Below, piece after piece: positions 1-4,973 of a DNA stretch of 8,691 bases (the stretch's first letter is position 1; the number at the start of each line of letters is the position of its first letter). Made by a program: the position numbers and the translations under genes. This stretch comes from an uncultured Treponema sp. (GTDB lineage: Bacteria; Spirochaetota; Spirochaetia; Treponematales; Treponemataceae). The notes under the pieces were generated by a model, which saw nothing but the letters and a program-made list of their open reading frames with translations, had not been told where the DNA came from and did not search any database. The DNA lies in NCBI GenBank assembly GCA_937890485.1, contig CALBXN010000102.1:1-8691 (forward strand), written 5' to 3'.

Positions 1-33
1 TGCATAAACTTTATATACGTTCCACTTTTTCAT
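1..33 (-). CDS. 5' end of a gene cut by the window edge
   Basis: Only the first 11 codons are present, reading MKKWNVYKVYA, and the frame runs open off the left edge. The start is supported by AGAAAGG placed about nine bases before ATG, the same kind of ribosome site used by the genes starting at 6538 and 7169. It lies 20 bp downstream of the 64-aa gene and is probably co-transcribed with it. The N-terminus resembles that of the 92-aa gene ending at 590 (MKNRYRIYGTV), so it may be another member of that small-protein family, but 11 residues cannot prove this. Function unknown. Confidence 0.6.
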   Translation of the reverse strand, partial: MKKWNVYKVYA

Positions 34-53
34 TTTGAATTCCTTTCTGTTGT

Positions 54-248
54 TTAAATATAAAATCCTATACTCTTGCTAATAATATCACGCAGTTTAA
101 TACGTTCTCTTATTTCTATATCCCAATAATTAGGGAATAATCTTTCAGCTTCTTTATACCAAAGTTTTTTCTTCTTATCATATTCAGCTTTTGCATTACG
201 AGTTGTAATTTCATTTATTGAAAAACATTTTTTAGGATAACGACTCAT
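54..248 (-). CDS. small basic hypothetical protein (64 aa)
   Basis: Predicted 64-aa protein starting MSRYPKKCFS and ending in TAA. An upstream in-frame GTG at 257 exists, but the GAGGTG ribosome site lies just before the ATG at 248, which favours that start. The protein is basic (16 Lys/Arg against 9 Asp/Glu), with a KKKK run near residues 25-28 and a predicted helical C-terminal half; this stands out among acidic neighbours and would fit nucleic-acid binding, which is inference. No known family was recognised. It is 48 bp downstream of the 83-aa gene and 20 bp ahead of the gene cut at the left edge, within one leftward operon. Confidence 0.75.
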   Translation of the reverse strand: MSRYPKKCFSINEITTRNAKAEYDKKKKLWYKEAERLFPNYWDIEIRERIKLRDIISKSIGFYI

Positions 249-296
249 AATATACACCTCATTTCAGAATTTCATATTGAAATTTAAAATCGAATT

Positions 297-548
297 TCAA
301 TTCCGTTGTCTATCTCTTATCAGTTCTTCAAAATCTTCATAACCAAGGATACGTGCAATCCAATCTCTTTCAAACCATATAATATCATTAAGGTCTACTT
401 CTTCAATCATACCATTTTCATCACATTCTATTTCTTCAATAGCCGATTGAATTATGTCAAAATCTTCTTCATATAATTCTTCAACTGTATCTTTTGCTCC
501 ACCCCAAAAGTTAAAATCTATTAATGAAACTTCAGAATAAACTTTCAT
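297..548 (-). CDS. conserved acidic phage/ICE small protein (83 aa)
   Basis: 83-aa acidic protein. It has the arrangement FNFWGGAKDTV (about residues 12-22), an acidic middle, then LNDIIWFERDWIARILGYEDFEEL (written here only as a pattern: ND..WFE.D.IA..LGYEDF, about 53-76). From memory, this pattern is common in small hypothetical proteins of Firmicutes phages and conjugative elements; I know of no assigned function. The ATG is preceded by GCGAGGTG at good spacing. A perfect 16-bp palindrome (575-590) sits 27 bp upstream of the start, directly after the stop codon of the 92-aa gene. Family recognition is from memory; function is unknown. Confidence 0.88.
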   Translation of the reverse strand: MKVYSEVSLIDFNFWGGAKDTVEELYEEDFDIIQSAIEEIECDENGMIEEVDLNDIIWFERDWIARILGYEDFEELIRDRQRN

Positions 549-574
549 AATCCACCTCGCAATTCAATTTTAAA

Positions 575-590
575 GTTCAATTAATTGAAC
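575..590. repeat. 16-bp perfect palindrome GTTCAATTAATTGAAC
   Basis: A perfect dyad that begins directly after the TAG of the 92-aa gene and ends 27 bp before the start of the 83-aa gene. Its position and outer GTTC/GAAC match the TTCTGGT-type palindromes elsewhere in the window, but the core differs. Confidence 0.55.
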
Positions 591-868
591 TATTCTTCAT
601 CATCTTCTTCCTCTTCTTCATCTTCCTCTTCAATATTCTCTTCAACAATTTCTGCACCATCTTCTGTCCATTCAACATCGCAACAGCAAGTCAGTTCAGC
701 ATCGTCAAATTCATATCCACCATCTTCACAACCAACTGTACCATTACAGTATTCTTCCATACGATAATTATCCCAAGCATATTCCATAGCTTCTTCAAGT
801 GAGTGCGCTTCGATTTCAACTGCAACGTCAACTTGTACTGTTCCATAAATTCTGTATCTGTTTTTCAT
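590..868 (-). CDS. DpnD/PcfM-like small protein with acidic tail (92 aa)
   Basis: 92 aa. The N-terminal part (residues 1-35) has the pattern YxIxGTVxVDVxVEIEAxSLEEAxEYA, the beta-strand plus EA-S-EEA helix layout typical of small DpnD/PcfM-like phage and plasmid proteins. A central segment carries five cysteines, three of them consecutive (CCC). The last 20 residues are almost entirely Glu/Asp, a low-complexity acidic tail. The start has AAAAAGGAG seven bases before ATG. It is the first gene after the strong promoter at 1017-1045 and its hairpin leader, so it should be well expressed. The 62-aa gene ending at 1595 shares the V-VE-EA-S-EEA core and may be a paralogue. Role unknown. Confidence 0.85.
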   Translation of the reverse strand: MKNRYRIYGTVQVDVAVEIEAHSLEEAMEYAWDNYRMEEYCNGTVGCEDGGYEFDDAELTCCCDVEWTEDGAEIVEENIEEEDEEEEEDDEE

Positions 869-889
869 TTCAATTCTCCTTTTTGATTT

Positions 890-916
890 CGAATTTCAAT
901 TTCAAAATTGAATTCG
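890..916. repeat. near-perfect AT-rich palindrome in leader of the 868 gene
   Basis: CGAATTTCAATTT is followed by a complement lacking one T and ending ATTCG, giving a 27-bp almost perfect dyad. It lies between the promoter hairpin and the ribosome site of the 92-aa gene, so it could form a second leader hairpin or be a spacer built from the same AATTTCAATTT words found at most gene junctions here. Confidence 0.45.
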
Positions 917-936
917 ATTTTGAAATAATTAATTGG

Positions 937-1014
937 AATTGCGGTGGGGAAAAATGTTTTATATTTAGAAAGGAGGTTCACATGGTTACAATGTTGTATC
1001 TCCCCACCGCAATT
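937..1014 (-). ncRNA. 5'-terminal hairpin leader with 16S-3'-end mimic in its loop
   Basis: Perfect inverted repeat: AATTGCGGTGGGGA at 937-950 and its complement at 1001-1014, with a 50-nt loop. The consensus promoter at 1017-1045 reads left and predicts +1 near 1010, so the transcript would open with GCGGUGGGGA and fold into a stem of at least 10 bp. The minus-strand loop contains CAUGUGAACCUCCUUUCU. ACCUCCUUUCU matches the conserved anti-Shine-Dalgarno end of Bacillota 16S rRNA, and the stretch is the exact complement of AGAAAGGAGGTTCACATG on the plus strand. It may be a 5' leader of the gene starting at 868, a separate small RNA, or both; no terminator follows the stem. Structure and promoter are seen; function is inferred. 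Confidence 0.6.
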
Positions 1015-1022
1015 ATATTATA
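961..1022 (+). other. possible plus-strand ribosome site with 13-codon leader peptide
   Basis: The plus strand carries AGAAAGGAGG five bases before ATG at 981, followed by an open frame MVTMLYLPTAIIL and TAG ending at 1022. The ribosome site is the strongest in the window, but no convincing plus-strand promoter lies upstream, while a perfect promoter reads the other strand. It is therefore more likely the complement of the anti-Shine-Dalgarno loop than a real gene. It is listed because a leader peptide cannot be excluded. Confidence 0.2.
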
Positions 1023-1045
1023 GCATTTAATTAAGTGTATGTCAA
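1017..1045 (-). promoter_or_regulatory. consensus promoter P1 (TTGACA-N17-TATAAT)
   Basis: Reading left, -35 TTGACA is at 1040-1045 and -10 TATAAT at 1017-1022, with a 17-bp spacer ending TGC (extended -10). The -35 overlaps the TGA stop of the 69-aa gene. Predicted +1 is near 1010, inside the hairpin arm 1001-1014. It shares TTGACATACA and ATGCTATAAT with the promoter at 7259-7286, so the two look like copies. It should drive the 92-, 83- and 64-aa genes and the gene at the left edge. Confidence 0.85.
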
Positions 1046-1251
1046 ATTTTCTCATTCCAATTGTTAAACCATTCTGAAAATTCAAAAACAAATTCATCGA
1101 ATGATTTGTCAAGTGGATAATAATCAAATAATTCTTCAAAGGCATCTTCTCTTTCGAACTCTATCTGTTCCCATAATTCTGCCATTGTAATCAAAGCAGT
1201 AACTGCAATTTTGCCTACAGATTTCATATACTCCGCACGTTCATTATACAT
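1042..1251 (-). CDS. small acidic helical protein (69 aa)
   Basis: 69-aa protein MYNERAEYMKSVG..., predicted mainly helical and acidic in its C-terminal half, ending in an aromatic-rich stretch (FEFSEWFNNWNEKI). No family recognised. Its ATG shares one base with the TAA stop of the upstream 103-aa gene (TAATG), with GAGGTG just before it inside that gene, so translation is probably coupled. Its stop codon overlaps the -35 of promoter P1. Function unknown. Confidence 0.8.
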   Translation of the reverse strand: MYNERAEYMKSVGKIAVTALITMAELWEQIEFEREDAFEELFDYYPLDKSFDEFVFEFSEWFNNWNEKI

Positions 1252-1562
1252 TATGCCACCTCTTCTATATAATCTTTCTCAATCTGCTTTTTAGTTTCAG
1301 CTTTAAAACCACTCTGCTTAAGAAATTCTTTAATATGCCTTAAAGTTGTTGCACTATAAGTGCCAATTACCTTGGCAACTTTTGTATTACGATTAAAGAA
1401 AGCCACAATCGTATCATAACTCATAAGAAAAACATCATTTTCGATTTCGATAACTTTTGCTTTACCATAAAATGATTTTGCTGAATCATAATATGGACAT
1501 AATTCCATAATGCTCATGTTAGCATTAGGATAAAACTGTTTGACCAAATCTTTAATTTCCAT
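1251..1562 (-). CDS. DUF8033-like phage/plasmid protein (103 aa)
   Basis: 103 aa from the ATG at 1562, which has GGGAGG eight bases upstream; an in-frame TTG six codons earlier overlaps that ribosome site and is unlikely. The middle carries YDSAKSFYGKAKVIE, then a FLMSYDTIVAFF strand pair, then S-ATTLRHIKEFLKQSGF and a KKQIEKDY tail. This order (YDS.KSFYGKA / L.SY.T.VA / S.TTLRH..EFL.Q.G) matches my memory of DUF8033-type proteins of Firmicutes phages and plasmids, whose function is unknown. Its stop overlaps the next gene's start. The family name is from memory and would need a profile search; that it is a real gene is much surer. Confidence 0.87.
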   Translation of the reverse strand: MEIKDLVKQFYPNANMSIMELCPYYDSAKSFYGKAKVIEIENDVFLMSYDTIVAFFNRNTKVAKVIGTYSATTLRHIKEFLKQSGFKAETKKQIEKDYIEEVA

Positions 1563-1594
1563 TTGAATATCCTCCCGCAATTTCAGTTTCGAAT

Positions 1595-1783
1595 TTAAAG
1601 CATATAACTAATATTATTATCTTCATCTTCTATCCAATATAAATCTCCATCAATATTTGATGCTTCACCGAAATCTGCTTCACTGAATATTAATTCAGAT
1701 TTCGATTTTGCTTCTTCAATCGAATTAGCTTCTACCTCTACAGTATAATGTCCATGCATTATATAATCTACAGTATAAACCAT
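1595..1783 (-). CDS. DpnD/PcfM-like small protein (62 aa)
   Basis: 62 aa. The N-terminal half reads VYTVDY-n-YTVEVEANSIEEAKSKSE, the beta hairpin followed by EA-S-EEA helix of DpnD/PcfM-like small proteins, and ends in an acidic strand-rich tail (DGDLYWIEDEDNN). It is probably a shorter paralogue of the 92-aa protein at 590-868, which shares V-VE-EA-S-EEA. The ribosome site is GTGAGGTG at normal spacing before ATG. Spacing is 17 bp after the 62-aa gene upstream and 32 bp before the 103-aa gene. Function unknown. Confidence 0.82.
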   Translation of the reverse strand: MVYTVDYIMHGHYTVEVEANSIEEAKSKSELIFSEADFGEASNIDGDLYWIEDEDNNISYML

Positions 1784-1800
1784 AATTCACCTCACAAAAT

Positions 1801-1989
1801 TCAAATCAAAAGTTCAAATATATAATCCATTTCCAAACCTAAATCTCCATACATAATATCCTCTGCATAAGCAAAGTCATTTGTTTCCATAGCAAATGTC
1901 AACTCTTCTCTTACATCTGCAATCAATTCTTCGGCTTCAGCTTCCGTCATTTCATCTCTTTCCATTAGAATCTGTTTTATACTTTTCAT
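1801..1989 (-). CDS. conserved acidic small protein (62 aa, 'MTEAEAEELI' type)
   Basis: 62-aa acidic helical protein: MKSIKQILMERDEMTEAEAEE, a helix LIADVREEL, a second helix, and a C-terminal GLEMDYIFELL. The pattern ERD.MTE.EA.ELI...RE.L ... A.DI....LGLE.DYIF.LL recurs, from memory, in small hypothetical proteins of Firmicutes phages and plasmids with no assigned function. GAGGTG lies eight bases before ATG, inside the end of the upstream gene, which stops only two bases before this start, so coupling is likely. Confidence 0.87.
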   Translation of the reverse strand: MKSIKQILMERDEMTEAEAEELIADVREELTFAMETNDFAYAEDIMYGDLGLEMDYIFELLI

Positions 1990-1991
1990 AA

Positions 1992-2180
1992 TTACACCTC
2001 AAAATCTTCCTCTAAATTAATACCAAGATATTCACATACGGCTTCAAGTTCACCAACTGAAATTTCTAATTCTTCTGCCATAAAATATTTCTGTCCACAA
2101 TTTCTCCAACCGCTATTACAAATTGCATTTTCTGCTAACCAAAATATAATTTCTTTTATACTATGTATTCCATTAGGCAT
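1992..2180 (-). CDS. small protein with helix-turn-helix-like segment (62 aa)
   Basis: 62 aa from the ATG at 2180. A GTG two codons earlier is in frame but overlaps the GGGGGTG ribosome site. The C-terminal half (AEELEISVGELEAVCEYLGI, residues 35-54) has the spacing of a helix-turn-helix (EL-I-V-x-x-L-x-x-V--YLGI), so DNA binding is possible but not shown. The N-terminal half has two cysteines and three tryptophans. It ends two bases before the next gene. No family recognised. Confidence 0.8.
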   Translation of the reverse strand: MPNGIHSIKEIIFWLAENAICNSGWRNCGQKYFMAEELEISVGELEAVCEYLGINLEEDFEV

Positions 2181-2197
2181 AATCACACCCCCAAATT

Positions 2198-2485
2198 TTA
2201 ATTCAGAATTTCAATTTCAATTCCAAAATTCAAAACGAAATTTCGTACCGATTCTGATGGTTTAAATAAACCATCTTTAGCATAACGTTTCAGCAATTTT
2301 GTAAAATAAGTATAAAGTTCCATATACCTATCTTCATCTTCTGCAAAATATTCAAAATCTTCTTCCATTGGACAATCAGGCATTTCCCATATCCATGCCA
2401 TATATGCATTTTCATTATTCATATCAATCATAGTATTATGCATGAGTTTTACATTATTCAAACGAATTTCATATTTCTTATCCAT
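2198..2485 (-). CDS. hypothetical protein (95 aa)
   Basis: 95 aa, MDKKYEIRLNNVK..., acidic in the middle (CPMEEDFEYFAEDEDRY) with a helical C-terminal half. No family recognised. The start has AAAAAGGAG before ATG, the second ribosome-site class of this operon. A perfect 18-bp palindrome GTTCTGGTATACCAGAAC (2511-2528) lies 26 bp upstream of the start. The spacer after the gene (2187-2215) is built from AATTTCAATTT-type words. Confidence 0.78.
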   Translation of the reverse strand: MDKKYEIRLNNVKLMHNTMIDMNNENAYMAWIWEMPDCPMEEDFEYFAEDEDRYMELYTYFTKLLKRYAKDGLFKPSESVRNFVLNFGIEIEILN

Positions 2486-2510
2486 AATTTAATCTCCTTT
2501 TTCAAAGTTC

Positions 2511-2528
2511 GTTCTGGTATACCAGAAC
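2511..2528. promoter_or_regulatory. palindrome site 1, GTTCTGGTATACCAGAAC
   Basis: Perfect 18-bp dyad, copy 1 of 7 in the TTCTGGTNNACCAGAA family. On the minus strand it begins directly after the TAA of the 155-aa gene and lies 26 bp before the ATG of the 95-aa gene. It could be an operator on DNA or a 7-bp stem with a UAUA loop in the mRNA. No -35 at proper spacing is seen, so it is probably not itself a promoter. Confidence 0.75.
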
Positions 2529-2996
2529 TTAATTCAACTGTACACAAATATCAACATGACCATTTTTAAGTGTTACCACATAAACATCACCATCTGCAAA
2601 CAGATAATAACAATACCAATTACCCTCTGCATAAGAATCAATTTCATATATTTCATCAATTACACAGAACGGACATTCTTCAATTAAAATATCTTCAAGC
2701 GTAGGTTCTTTTTCAATTACTTCAACAACTTCTTCTTCAACAGGCTCATCTTCTATAATTATAATATCATCGTTTGGAATTTCTGTCAAATCTTCCTCGG
2801 CAATTTCCGATTCCGAAATTAGATTTTCAATTTCCGATTCCAATTCTGATTCGCAAATTGGAATTTCTTCGGCAATTTCTTCTTCTGAATTACCATATAC
2901 AACTTTGTTAGGCATATAAAACCCAATGAGATATACTACTTCAAAAGCTATAATAAGAATCATAATTCCAATTACTTTTTTCAGATTAATTTTCAT
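2529..2996 (-). CDS. membrane-anchored protein with Glu-rich stalk and CPFC domain (155 aa)
   Basis: 155 aa, the longest product of the left operon. After MKINLKK comes one hydrophobic segment (residues 8-28), probably a signal anchor with the rest outside. Residues 38-103 form a low-complexity acidic stalk dominated by Glu, Ile and Ser. The last 50 residues look globular: EECPFC (a CxxC at 108-111), then strands around NWYCYYLFADGDVYVVTLKNG. A surface role such as exclusion of other phages or envelope modification is possible but is inference. GTGAGGTG precedes the ATG. It lies 16 bp after the 49-aa gene, and a palindrome abuts its stop codon. Confidence 0.85.
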   Translation of the reverse strand: MKINLKKVIGIMILIIAFEVVYLIGFYMPNKVVYGNSEEEIAEEIPICESELESEIENLISESEIAEEDLTEIPNDDIIIIEDEPVEEEVVEVIEKEPTLEDILIEECPFCVIDEIYEIDSYAEGNWYCYYLFADGDVYVVTLKNGHVDICVQLN

Positions 2997-3012
2997 AATT
3001 TCACCTCACTAA

Positions 3013-3162
3013 TTATACAGCTACATCGTAAAGTTCACCATCAATATAATATAAAGTTATATAAGCATTACCATTATAATTATAAGCAATAAAAGTCTGA
3101 TATAAAGTACCATCTTTTATATAAGTTTCAACTAATTCTTGATGTAAAATATCAAATAACAT
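3013..3162 (-). CDS. small hypothetical protein (49 aa)
   Basis: A 49-codon frame from ATG at 3162 to TAA, reading MLFDILHQELVETYIKDGTL and ending DGELYDVAV. It is short enough to be missed by length cutoffs. Support comes from GTGAGGTG seven bases before the ATG, the same leader as its neighbours, and from filling an otherwise empty 193-bp gap with 27-bp and 16-bp spacings. The C-terminal half (YNYNGNAYITLYYIDGEL) predicts as a beta hairpin and has a loose look of the tail of the 155-aa protein (DGDVYVVTLKNG), which may be chance. Function unknown. Confidence 0.8.
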   Translation of the reverse strand: MLFDILHQELVETYIKDGTLYQTFIAYNYNGNAYITLYYIDGELYDVAV

Positions 3163-3189
3163 ATTGCACCTCACATTATAAATCTAATA

Positions 3190-3411
3190 TCAATTTTCTT
3201 CCTTTGCTACGATATATAATACATTGTCATAATCAAATGAGAAATATTCGATTTCTAAATTTCTCCACCACATCTCTTTATAATGAACCGCTTCGTCTGT
3301 TGTAATATTATAATCTCTACAAGAATGTTTACAATTTTCTACTAACATTGTAATTTTATTATAATTGCTAAAGAAACAATCAAACTTATCAAAAAAATCT
3401 CTCATTTTCAT
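3190..3411 (-). CDS. hypothetical protein (73 aa)
   Basis: 73 aa from the ATG at 3411, directly after GCGAGGTG. An upstream in-frame TTG nine codons earlier would run through that ribosome site and is rejected. The sequence starts MKMRDFFDKFDCFFSNYNKI and has three cysteines (12, 27, 31), a WW pair near residue 48 and a C-terminal beta strand pair (IEYFSFDYDNVLYIV). Ends in TGA. It lies 27 bp before the 49-aa gene and 30 bp after the 108-aa gene. No family recognised. Confidence 0.8.
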   Translation of the reverse strand: MKMRDFFDKFDCFFSNYNKITMLVENCKHSCRDYNITTDEAVHYKEMWWRNLEIEYFSFDYDNVLYIVAKEEN

Positions 3412-3441
3412 AATGTCACCTCGCAAAATCAGTTTCAATTT

Positions 3442-3768
3442 TTATTCATATGGATGCCAATGCGCTTCGTATTTCTGAAATGCTCTTTCAGTTTCCATAA
3501 CTAAATATTCATCATCACCAATATATTTTGCATGAGTTAATGCTACTACACAATACCCCCACTTTTTAAGTTCGTCTTTAATATCATCAAAATCAAAAGG
3601 TAACATTTCCATTTCAAATTCCTCGGTAAAATTTGAAATCGAATTTAAAAGTTCGTTAATATCTTCTGATTCCCACCACTTAATCGCATTACGACCTTCA
3701 TAATAATATCCACCTTCAGCAGGCTCATATATAGGGTATGCTTCATAATATGTCAGATAATATTTCAT
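3442..3768 (-). CDS. hypothetical protein, Tyr/Trp-rich (108 aa)
   Basis: 108 aa from the ATG at 3768. A TTG six codons earlier is in frame but contains the AAAAAGGAG ribosome site, so the ATG is the better start. The N-terminus (YYLTYYEAYPIYEPAEGGYYYEG) is remarkably rich in Tyr, followed by WWESEDINELL, an acidic helix and a C-terminal strand-helix (YLVMETERAFQKYEAHW). The YEPAEGGYYYEG segment looks like part of a conserved phage protein family, but I cannot name one. A TTCTGGTATACCAGAA site lies 37 bp upstream of the start. Confidence 0.82.
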   Translation of the reverse strand: MKYYLTYYEAYPIYEPAEGGYYYEGRNAIKWWESEDINELLNSISNFTEEFEMEMLPFDFDDIKDELKKWGYCVVALTHAKYIGDDEYLVMETERAFQKYEAHWHPYE

Positions 3769-3804
3769 TTCATTCTCCTTTTTCAAATCAGAATTTCAAT
3801 TCGA

Positions 3805-3820
3805 TTCTGGTATACCAGAA
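3805..3820. promoter_or_regulatory. palindrome site 2, TTCTGGTATACCAGAA
   Basis: Perfect 16-bp dyad, copy 2 of 7. On the minus strand it follows the TAA stop of the 75-aa gene with a single G between, as at site 1, and lies 37 bp before the ATG of the 108-aa gene. Confidence 0.75.
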
Positions 3821-3821
3821 C

Positions 3822-4049
3822 TTATCTATCAACTTGAGATGCTTTAAGACAAATATCATCAATTAAATCATAAAGTCGATTCTCACGTTCAATACATCCC
3901 TCGATTGTCCAAGTTTTAACTTCATCACGGAATTTTCCATTATTAATTATTTCATCAGTATGTCTTGCTTCTTTCTGTAATTCATCAAAAAGATATTGTA
4001 TAAGTTCACAAACTGTCATATCTGCTCTAAAATTAAATTCGATTTTCAT
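3822..4049 (-). CDS. hypothetical helical protein (75 aa)
   Basis: 75 aa, MKIEFNFRADMTVCEL..., mostly helical with mixed charge. The segment ENRLYDLIDDI near residues 57-67 matches ERLYDLIRKF at the C-terminus of the 123-aa protein (5276-5647), and 14 bases are identical at DNA level (3865-3878 and 5304-5317), suggesting shared ancestry or a shared interaction helix. The leader TTTTGCGAGGTGAATTATG is identical to that of the 104-aa gene starting at 5995. The stop is one base from palindrome site 2. Function unknown. Confidence 0.82.
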   Translation of the reverse strand: MKIEFNFRADMTVCELIQYLFDELQKEARHTDEIINNGKFRDEVKTWTIEGCIERENRLYDLIDDICLKASQVDR

Positions 4050-4077
4050 AATTCACCTCGCAAAATTATTTTAATAT

Positions 4078-4245
4078 TTATTCGACACTCCAATCTTCTC
4101 CATCATATGGGACATTCCAATCTTTTGTGCGTTCATAAAATTCATCATCATCAAGATAATCCCATTCAGTTTCATCATACTCCGTAAAATTATTAAACGT
4201 ATTAAAATCCCTAATCACATTTTCAAAATCAAATTCAAAATCCAT
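4078..4245 (-). CDS. very acidic small protein (55 aa)
   Basis: A 55-codon frame from ATG at 4245 to TAA, starting MDFEFDFENVIRDF and ending DGEDWSVE. Supported by GAAAGGAG nine bases before the ATG and by promoter P2 just upstream, which makes it the first gene of that transcript. It has 20 Asp/Glu against 3 Lys/Arg, with runs such as YLDDDEFYE. Such charge is seen in DNA-mimic inhibitors, but no such family was recognised. It fills a gap that would otherwise be empty, 28 bp before the 75-aa gene. Confidence 0.82.
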   Translation of the reverse strand: MDFEFDFENVIRDFNTFNNFTEYDETEWDYLDDDEFYERTKDWNVPYDGEDWSVE

Positions 4246-4300
4246 TTTCGATTCTCCTTTCGTAATGCAAAATTGTTCCGCAAAATTTATTTCTATAATT

Positions 4301-4329
4301 ATAATAACACTCCCCTAAAATCTTGTCAA
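4301..4329 (-). promoter_or_regulatory. promoter P2 (TTGACA-N17-TATTAT)
   Basis: -35 TTGACA at 4324-4329 and -10 TATTAT at 4301-4306, with a 17-bp spacer ending TGT (extended -10). A TATAAT three bases further on is an alternative with a longer spacer. The -35 is encoded in the last codons (Leu-Thr) of the 60-aa gene. Predicted +1 is near 4294, giving a roughly 50-nt leader to the 55-aa gene. Confidence 0.75.
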
Positions 4330-4497
4330 ACGTATTACTTCTATACGTTCATTAGGAATAGAATTATCCATTTCATTTATAAAATCAGTATAGAATTTTG
4401 ATTCTGAATTATATCCATAAATTGCAACACATATATCATCCCAATATATCCGCATGATTATGCTAAAATTTTTTATCATATTTTCTGTAATATTCAT
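4315..4497 (-). CDS. hypothetical protein (60 aa)
   Basis: 60 aa from the ATG at 4497; an in-frame GTG three codons earlier overlaps the AGGAGTG ribosome site. It reads MNITENMIKNFSIIMRIYWDDICVAIYGY... with a basic, strand-like end (RIEVIRLTRF). Its first 35 bases overlap the end of the upstream 61-aa membrane protein in another frame, so expression is probably coupled to it. Promoter P2 begins inside its last codons. No family recognised. Confidence 0.68.
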   Translation of the reverse strand: MNITENMIKNFSIIMRIYWDDICVAIYGYNSESKFYTDFINEMDNSIPNERIEVIRLTRF

Positions 4498-4648
4498 AAT
4501 ACACACTCCTATTCAAATATGCGATTCCAAGACCACCAAAAGTCATAGCTATTGGTATTAATAAACATTCAAAATCAGCACAACATACTCCAAGAATAAA
4601 CAGAATTACTCCGCAGAAAAACATAACCTTATTAAAAATTCGTTTCAT
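4463..4648 (-). CDS. small two-segment membrane protein (61 aa)
   Basis: 61 aa with two hydrophobic segments (about 8-23, FFCGVILFILGVCCA, and 28-45, LLIPIAMTFGGLGIAYL), joined by a very short acidic turn, then a polar Tyr/Lys-rich tail (YYEYYRKYDKKF). The positive N-terminus and tail predict both ends inside the cell. AAGGGGTG precedes the ATG. Small hydrophobic phage proteins of this size can act in superinfection exclusion or lysis; nothing here decides between these. It overlaps the next gene by 35 bp and follows the previous one by 11 bp. Confidence 0.82.
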   Translation of the reverse strand: MKRIFNKVMFFCGVILFILGVCCADFECLLIPIAMTFGGLGIAYLNRSVYYEYYRKYDKKF

Positions 4649-4659
4649 AATTTCACCCC

Positions 4660-4845
4660 TTATCTGTAAAGTTCATCCAAAAACCGATTTACATCTTCAC
4701 ATTCCATGTCATCACACAGAATTTCAAAATGCCATCCGTCAAAACATTCTGACACTTCATAGTATATATCATTTCTTTTCAGCCACAAAATCAATTCGTG
4801 CTTAATAGTCGGATTCATAGTTTCAAAATTACGCCACTTTTTCAT
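4660..4845 (-). CDS. hypothetical protein (61 aa)
   Basis: 61 aa, MKKWRNFETMNPTIKHELILWLKRN..., with a central DGWHFEILCDDMECEDVNRFLDELY. The pattern YYEVSECFDGWHFEI followed by an acidic helix looks like a compact alpha/beta domain and is familiar from small phage hypotheticals, but I cannot name a family. CGGAGGT lies seven bases before the ATG. Palindrome site 3 lies 28 bp upstream of the start, the spacing seen at several other genes here. Confidence 0.82.
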   Translation of the reverse strand: MKKWRNFETMNPTIKHELILWLKRNDIYYEVSECFDGWHFEILCDDMECEDVNRFLDELYR

Positions 4846-4872
4846 GATGTACCTCCGTAAAATTAATTTCGA

Positions 4873-4888
4873 TTCTGGTATACCAGAA
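4873..4888. promoter_or_regulatory. palindrome site 3, TTCTGGTATACCAGAA
   Basis: Perfect 16-bp dyad, copy 3 of 7, 28 bp upstream of the ATG of the 61-aa gene. It lies in a 114-bp gap between genes, with AAATTTGAAATTCAATT words on its far side. TTGAAA-N18-TTTAAA upstream is too weak to call a promoter. Confidence 0.75.
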
Positions 4889-4907
4889 CTTTAAATTTGA
4901 AATTCAA

Positions 4908-4973
4908 TTATGATTTCAAATCTTGGAACGGATTTTCGTCCCAAAATTTCAGACCATAATTATATTTCTCCAT
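4908..4973 (-). CDS. possible 21-aa peptide or frameshift extension of the 95-aa gene
   Basis: An open frame from ATG at 4973 overlaps the last 14 bases of the 95-aa gene in the +1 frame and reads MEKYNYGLKFWDENPFQDLKS, split here as MEKYNYGLKFW and DENPFQDLKS, then TAA. The residues look protein-like, but no good ribosome site precedes it. It could be a tiny coupled gene, the former C-terminus of the 95-aa protein cut off by an indel, or chance. Confidence 0.3.
   Translation of the reverse strand: MEKYNYGLKFWDENPFQDLKS

Noticed and set aside
585..767. Plus-strand Ser-rich frame opposite the 92-aa gene
   Set aside because: It is the complement of the Glu/Asp-rich tail; no ribosome site and poly-Ser composition mark it as a shadow.
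799..1023. 74-codon plus-strand frame ending in MVTMLYLPTAIIL
   Set aside because: Most of it is opposite the 92-aa gene and its AT-rich leader. Only its last 13 codons have a ribosome site, and these are treated separately.
2511..2528. TGGTATACC inside the palindrome as an extended -10 promoter
   Set aside because: No -35 at 16-18 bp is found upstream of any of the three TATA-type copies, and the GT and CA variants break the -10 likeness.
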